A DNA stretch of 42,853 bases from positions 1 to 42,853 of the forward strand of contig JACJNW010000012.1 of NCBI GenBank assembly GCA_014695195.1, read 5' to 3'. Numbering within the stretch: the first letter of the stretch is position 1; the number at the start of each line of letters is the position of its first letter. The notes below the pieces were generated by a model that had not been told where the DNA came from, made no database searches, and worked only from the letters and a program-made list of their open reading frames with translations. Origin of the DNA: Cyanobacteria bacterium FACHB-DQ100 (GTDB taxonomy: Bacteria > Cyanobacteriota > Cyanobacteriia > Leptolyngbyales > Leptolyngbyaceae). Made by a program: the position numbers and the translations under genes. Below are positions 40,001 to 42,853 of this stretch, in pieces.

Positions 40001-40105
40001 CTAGAGGAGTCAAATCAGCAGTGGAGCCCTTTTGCCACCCACTTGCGGCAGCTTGCCAAAGAATTTAAGGGACGGCAAATTTTGGAATTTTTGCAGCAAT
40101 TTTAA
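34082..40105 (+). CDS. Ser/Thr kinase-AAA ATPase-GAF-histidine kinase-REC multidomain protein
   Basis: This 2007-residue cytoplasmic protein belongs to the cyanobacterial Hstk-like dual kinases. Residues about 5-285 are a Ser/Thr kinase with LHKDIKPENILV (Asp133), DFG at 152-154, and GTLSYMSPEQ. From about 300 a predicted AAA/NACHT-like ATPase has Walker A GYSGIGKSS (Lys337) and Walker B LVLFLDDLQWVD. A long TPR-like helical region follows (about 700-1300), then GAF (1330-1490), a coiled coil, HisKA with FLANMSHELRTPLNG (His1555), HATPase (LGNAVKFTETG, DSGIGI, GTGLGLAI), and REC with phosphoacceptor Asp1841. Such proteins join Ser/Thr and two-component signalling; the signal is unknown. A hybrid kinase gene starts 12 bases downstream. 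Confidence 0.9.
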   Translation: MSITIAGYTLLEVLHEGAATYVYRAKTVSDSNLEPTSVIIKTLKAEYPTINQLARLRHEYQILQDLEIEEVVKPLALESDRDGLALILADFDGESLAKAIAVRRFELNIFLQIAIHLTSVLAQLHQQNILHKDIKPENILVNEKMSEIRLIDFGISTRLPSENSPTINVLEGTLSYMSPEQTGRMNRSIDYRTDFYSLGVTFYEMLTGQLPFQATDTLEIIHCHIAKAPVPPHLINSDIPEAVSDIVMKLLAKTAEDRYQSALGLKTDLEMCLEMLQSSGTISRFKVGEFDLFSQFLIPEKLYGRDREVSLLMQTFDRVSAGKTEAMLVKGYSGIGKSSLVNEVRKPIVGARGYFISGKFDQFQRNVPYSAMISAFQSLVKQLLTESETQLAQWRTKLLGALGNNAQVIIDVVPDVELIVGKQPATVDLAPTEAQNRLNLVFQNFIRVFCSPEHPLVLFLDDLQWVDSATLKLLEVILTDAETGYLFLVGAYRDNEVSPSHSLMMTLDSLRSTSVVIHEITLAPLALADISHLIADTLHRDAISVQPLAELVIRKTSGNPFFVNQFLKTLYQESLLTFSAPLKIGKPSWQWDITQIEAIGITDNVVELMIQKLRKLPESTQQVLQLAACMGNTFDLQTLSSIDKRSSAVTYQNLLPAIEEGLVLSTSELTFAFEDLIDTHLVSLGFRFLHDRVQQAAYALIDDSSKQATHLQIGRLLWQNTSSEMLSERIFEIVDHLNLGIELIADQVERDRIAQLNLIAGQKAKAAMAYVAAVEYLQTGMEFLVEDSWTLQYELALALHTEAAESAYLSSNFEAVQRFVDIVQNCAKTLLEKVKVYEIQIQAHVLQNKLLEAINTALQALKLLGVNFPENPVPSDIGQALSETAEILNERRIEDLVDLPQMSNPYKLAAIKLLASIFAPAYIAAPTLLPLAVCKQVDLSVQHGNAPVSPTAYANYGLLLCGVVGDIDSGYQFGQLALNLLSTLNAQEIKAKTIVIVNIFIRPWKEHLRQTLEPLRSAYSIGMETGDLEFGAFGLLVNSYFAYYSGKELTALAGEMAINRDAIDKIKQKTALNYHEIYWQATLNLLGQSENPCRLQGEAYDERRGLPLHEQANDRAAIAYTYLNKLLLCYLFENYSEAIENTVLEENYLDAVVATPHLSLFHFYESLVKLAVYSDAPQSEQQDILGRVKANQEKMQNWAHHAPMNYLHKFYLVEAERHRVLDEKVEAMEMYDRAIALAKENEYLNEEALAYELAGKCYLGWGRDAIAQLYLQKAHYAYQVWGAQAKVEHLEEKYPQFLPRTPAKSRTKATISQRTTNYPDANHNLDLAAVMKAAQALSGEIVLSKLLTKLMQILLENAGAETGILILEKDSKLFIEAAGRINQDEIIVQQSIAVETSPLPLSIINYVRQTQENVVLNNATREGMFTTDSYILDHQPKSVLCASIVHQGKLIGILYLENNLTTGAFTAERVEVLQLLSSQAAISIENARLYQDLATANADLKQSHEQLEEYSKTLEAKVEERTVQLRQEARDRQRAEEIAQSANRAKSEFLANMSHELRTPLNGILGYTQISQKDRSLSEQQKHRIAIIHQCGEHLLTLINDVLDLSKIEARKMELYPKEFNFAEFLQSIAEICRIKAEQKGVSLIYQPLSPLPKVIRADDKRLRQVLLNLLGNAVKFTETGTIAFKVGYHEQKLRFQVEDSGIGIATNQLDEIFKPFQQVGENSRKPEGTGLGLAISGQLVEMMGGTLQVKSTLGVGSTFWFDLDLLAIDSSAATAHALQRTITGVKGNKRKILVVDDKATNRSVLINFLEPIGFDVLDAVDGQDGLDKAQAFQPDAVLIDLVMPNLDGFEATRRLRLMPALKDIVVIAISASVFEFDQQQSLKVGCNDFLPKPIREDDLLQKLQEHLKLEWVYENENEIAEPFGESDKQENSQASSSSVSPDFSIPPAEEIAIFLDLVMRGDLRAIAKRATQLEESNQQWSPFATHLRQLAKEFKGRQILEFLQQF

Positions 40106-40117
40106 GAGGTATTCCTG

Positions 40118-42496
40118 ATGAATAGAAGCGTTGTGGAAGAAGATGTCATTTTGATTGTGGATGATACGCCCACGAATTTAGACGTGTTGCTCGACTTGCT
40201 AGAGGCTGCTGGTTTCAAAGTAGTGGTGGCTGAAGATGGGGAAAGAGCGATCGCGCTCGCAGAGTATGCTCCACCTGATTTGATTTTGCTAGACATCCTC
40301 ATGCCCGGAATAGACGGGTTTGAAACATGCCGTCGCTTAAAAACAAACCCAGCTACACAAGAAATTCCGATTATTTTTCTAACCGCTGTTAGCGATAACG
40401 TAGACAAGGTCAGAGGCTTAAATCTTGGGGCAGTGGATTACATCACTAAACCACTTAATCATGAGGAAGTTTTAGCGCGAGTCAATACTCACGTTCGGCT
40501 GCAAAACCTGACCAAGCGATTAACTGAACAGAATGAGCGGCTAGAAAAGGAAATTCAACAGCGTCAGCAGGTAGAAGAAGAACGTGAGCAAGCGTTTAGA
40601 GCCCTACAGCGCAGTGAAGCCCGGTTCAGACGTTTAATTGAATCCAATGTAATTGGCATTATTTTTAGCTTGGAAGATGGCAGTATTACAGATGCCAATG
40701 ATGCCTTCCTCCAAATCGTTGGATACGATCGCGCTGACTTGAAAGCTAGGAACTTAAACTGGCAAGCAATGACGCCTCCAGAATACATCCACCTCCATCA
40801 AGCCGCAGTGACAGAATTAACCAATACTGGAGTGTTTAATGCCTTTGAGAAAGAATATTTTCACAAGGATGGACACCGCATTCCTGTCATGATTGGCGGA
40901 GCTTTCCTTGATGAATCTCAAAAGGCGATCGTTGGCTTCGTCCTTGACCTAACTCAGCACAAGCAGGCAGAAGACAAAATTCGGGAACAGGCGGCTCTAC
41001 TCAACATTACAACCGATGCCATTCTAGTACGAGATTTGGATAACAACATTCAGTATTGGAACAAAGGTGCAGAGCATCTCTACGGATGGAACGCTGAAGA
41101 GGCGATCGACCAAAATGCGACTCAACTGTTGTATCGACCAGACGCACTCAAGCAACTTGAGGTTGCTCAAAAAAGTTTAATTGAGTGTGGTACATGGCAA
41201 GGTGAATTGCATCAAGTCAATAAGCAGGGCAAAGAAATCACTGTTGCCAGTCGTTGGACCTTAATGCATGATGCTCAGGGGCAACCCAAATCTTTCTTGA
41301 CGGTTAATACAGACATCACTGAAAAGAAACAGCTTGAAAGCCAATTTCTGCGAACTCAACGGCTTGAGAGTTTGGGTACCCTTGCAGGCGGTATTGCCCA
41401 TGATCTCAACAATATTCTGACCCCCGTTCTCAGTACAGCACAACTGTTGCAGTTGAAGTTTCCCTATGCTGACGAGCAGAGCCAGAACTTGCTCAAAATC
41501 GTTGAAGCGAATACTAGACGTGGGGCTGCGCTTGTCAAACAAGTGCTCCAATTTACTCGTGGGATAGAAGGCAATCGAGAGAGCATACAAGTAGAGCCTT
41601 TGATCTATGAAGTAAAACAGATTGCTGAAAAGACGTTTCCTAAGTCTATTCAAGTCCTAACTGATGTAAAGCCAGGGCTTTGGTCAGTTTCTGGAGATGC
41701 AACTCATCTACATCAGGTGCTGGTAAATTTGGTCGTCAATGCTCGTGATGCCATGATGAATGGCGGTACACTCACTATTTCTGCTGAAAACCTATTTATA
41801 GATGAACACTATGCTCGTATGAATCTTGATGCATCTGTCGGTCCATATGTTGGACTCCGTGTAAAAGACACAGGAACCGGAATGCCAATCGAGGTGATAG
41901 ACAGAATTTTTGAACCGTTTTTCACCACGAAAGAGATTGGTAAAGGGACAGGACTAGGGCTTTCTACTGTAAGAGGCATTGTAAAAAGCCATGGAGGATT
42001 CATAGATGTATTCAGCAAGGTTGGTAAAGGAACTGAGTTTAAAGTATTTTTACCAGCCACAGAAGCAACCGTTGCCCCACAAGCGGAGCCTTCGAATCTG
42101 CTTGACGGAAATTCAGAATGGATTCTTGTCGTAGATGACGAAGTAGAAATTTTAGAAACAACCAAAGCTGCGCTGGAAGCCTATAACTATCAGGTTCTAG
42201 TAGCTAATGATGGAATTGAAGCCATTGCGCTTTATGCCCAACACAAAGATAAGATTGCTGTCACTCTGATCGATATGATGATGCCATCTATGGATGGACC
42301 AACAACAATTCAAACCCTACAAAAAATACAGCCAGGGCTCAAAGCGATCGCAATCAGTGGATTTGTGTCTAACGATAAATTGAGAGAGGCGAGTGGGATC
42401 AAACACTTTATCGCTAAGCCCTACACAATTCAAGAACTTCTGCAAGCCTTACAGATTGTACTAAAACAGCCTGCGGTTGTGTCGCAGAAATGGTAA
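40118..42496 (+). CDS. Hybrid sensor kinase: REC-PAS-PAS-HisKA-HATPase-REC
   Basis: The 792-residue protein begins with a receiver (ILIVDDTPTNLDVLLDLLEA, Asp59, KPL at 111-113), a coiled coil, two PAS domains (about 166-280 and 291-405), HisKA with LAGGIAHDLNNILTP (His428), HATPase (NARDAM, DTGTGM, GTGLGLST), and a C-terminal receiver (Asp719). The HDLNNILTP-type H-box is the class found in non-membrane PAS kinases. The N-terminal receiver could accept phosphate from the upstream 2007-residue kinase, whose gene ends 12 bases before, suggesting a phosphorelay within one operon. The region from the second PAS to the C-terminus closely resembles the kinase at 8543-11440. Confidence 0.9.
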   Translation: MNRSVVEEDVILIVDDTPTNLDVLLDLLEAAGFKVVVAEDGERAIALAEYAPPDLILLDILMPGIDGFETCRRLKTNPATQEIPIIFLTAVSDNVDKVRGLNLGAVDYITKPLNHEEVLARVNTHVRLQNLTKRLTEQNERLEKEIQQRQQVEEEREQAFRALQRSEARFRRLIESNVIGIIFSLEDGSITDANDAFLQIVGYDRADLKARNLNWQAMTPPEYIHLHQAAVTELTNTGVFNAFEKEYFHKDGHRIPVMIGGAFLDESQKAIVGFVLDLTQHKQAEDKIREQAALLNITTDAILVRDLDNNIQYWNKGAEHLYGWNAEEAIDQNATQLLYRPDALKQLEVAQKSLIECGTWQGELHQVNKQGKEITVASRWTLMHDAQGQPKSFLTVNTDITEKKQLESQFLRTQRLESLGTLAGGIAHDLNNILTPVLSTAQLLQLKFPYADEQSQNLLKIVEANTRRGAALVKQVLQFTRGIEGNRESIQVEPLIYEVKQIAEKTFPKSIQVLTDVKPGLWSVSGDATHLHQVLVNLVVNARDAMMNGGTLTISAENLFIDEHYARMNLDASVGPYVGLRVKDTGTGMPIEVIDRIFEPFFTTKEIGKGTGLGLSTVRGIVKSHGGFIDVFSKVGKGTEFKVFLPATEATVAPQAEPSNLLDGNSEWILVVDDEVEILETTKAALEAYNYQVLVANDGIEAIALYAQHKDKIAVTLIDMMMPSMDGPTTIQTLQKIQPGLKAIAISGFVSNDKLREASGIKHFIAKPYTIQELLQALQIVLKQPAVVSQKW

Positions 42497-42522
42497 GGGT
42501 TTGAATTATTAAGCACTGTGTC

Positions 42523-42853
42523 GGGTATCATCAACTTAACCGCTTATGTTCAAAATTAAGCACAATAATGCCTGAACATTCGGCGCTGCTCAATATTACG
42601 CAGCAACTTTCAAGCAAGCAATTTCTCGCCAATCTTCAAATCGTTGGCGCAGCTCTTCTTGGTATCGTTTTGTACTCAGTTCATGTTGTTTTGGGTGGAA
42701 GTGTCCTCGAATCGGGTCAAAGGCTGAGAGAAATCGTTGCGCTTGTCCGGGAGATTTGAATCGCCTCATGCGTCGTTCTCGCACTCGTGTCGATTGATGC
42801 GAATTTTCTGCCCGATTATTCAACCCCTTGTGCTGTCGATGCTCCACACTCGG
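42523..42853 (-). mobile_element. IS6-family copy D, running off the window
   Basis: A terminal repeat GGGTATCATCAACTTAACCG (42523-42542) is followed by the C-terminus of an IS6 transposase on the minus strand: the frame ending at 42596 reads VEHRQHKGLNNRAENSHQST, RRMRRFKSPGQAQRFLSAF, HFHPKQHELSTKRYQEELRQ. It lies 26 bases past the kinase stop. The N-terminal half lies beyond the window, so completeness is unknown. It is the least degraded of the four IS6 copies at the level seen. Confidence 0.75.

Noticed and set aside
42568-42759. A plus-strand frame encoding a hydrophobic peptide near the window end
   Set aside because: It is antisense to the IS6 transposase C-terminus, which is clearly the coding strand by comparison with the three other copies.

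Overview
The window looks like an accessory replicon, or an accessory region, of a filamentous cyanobacterium related to Leptolyngbya-type lineages. The grounds are the many HIP1 octamers (GCGATCGC), cyanobacterium-type multidomain sensor kinases including a cyanobacteriochrome-like GAF domain, DUF2887/DUF4351 and CsbD proteins, and a 16S-23S spacer carrying cyanobacterial D1-D1', box B and box A elements. A ParA/ParB partition pair with its own palindromic candidate parS sites suggests a plasmid or chromid. No replication initiator is visible.

Layout. 1-3.1 kb: a GNAT acetyltransferase, a secreted-protein gene cut by an IS5-type element, and the tail of an older IS1182-type transposase. 3.5-5.8 kb: a frameshifted APH-like kinase gene and a GPH-type sugar/cation symporter behind a strong inverted repeat. 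6-8.3 kb: a DUF2887/DUF4351 protein and parAB. 8.5-11.4 kb: a large hybrid histidine kinase (AhpD-like, cyanobacteriochrome-like GAF, PAS, HisKA, HATPase, REC). 11.9-12.9 kb: a possible Tn7/CAST-like transposon end and a FimB-sized tyrosine recombinase with repeated putative binding sites. 13.3-15.85 kb: a GC-rich two-gene cassette (mannitol-1-phosphate dehydrogenase and HAD phosphatase, a plausible mannitol-synthesis route), bounded by two diverged ~100-bp inverted copies of one sequence and abutting a broken Ycf45/R3H-type ATPase gene.

16.8-18.3 kb holds an alpha/beta hydrolase and two intrinsically disordered acidic small proteins. 18.3-23.4 kb holds an rRNA operon on the minus strand. Its 16S and 23S genes are full length, but the spacer carries no tRNA and no 5S gene lies between the 23S end and the terminator. 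The 16S departs from consensus at several very conserved places, including its 3' tail, yet keeps helix 18 through a paired change. This is the most unusual part of the window.

23.8-29.7 kb: a HAD-IIIA phosphatase, ChaC, a VOC protein, small hypothetical genes, a multiply broken gene and a 5'-truncated APH kinase. 29.8-33.9 kb: an insertion-sequence graveyard (IS6, IS630 and IS5 pieces, nested and inverted) with a CsbD gene. 34.1-42.5 kb: a two-gene signalling operon (a 2007-aa Ser/Thr kinase-AAA-GAF-histidine kinase-REC protein followed by a REC-PAS-PAS-histidine kinase-REC protein), ending against another IS6 copy that runs off the window. The C-terminal half of the second kinase is closely similar to that of the kinase at 8.5-11.4 kb, which suggests duplication within the replicon.

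All assignments come from reading sequence and motifs; no database or folding program was run.
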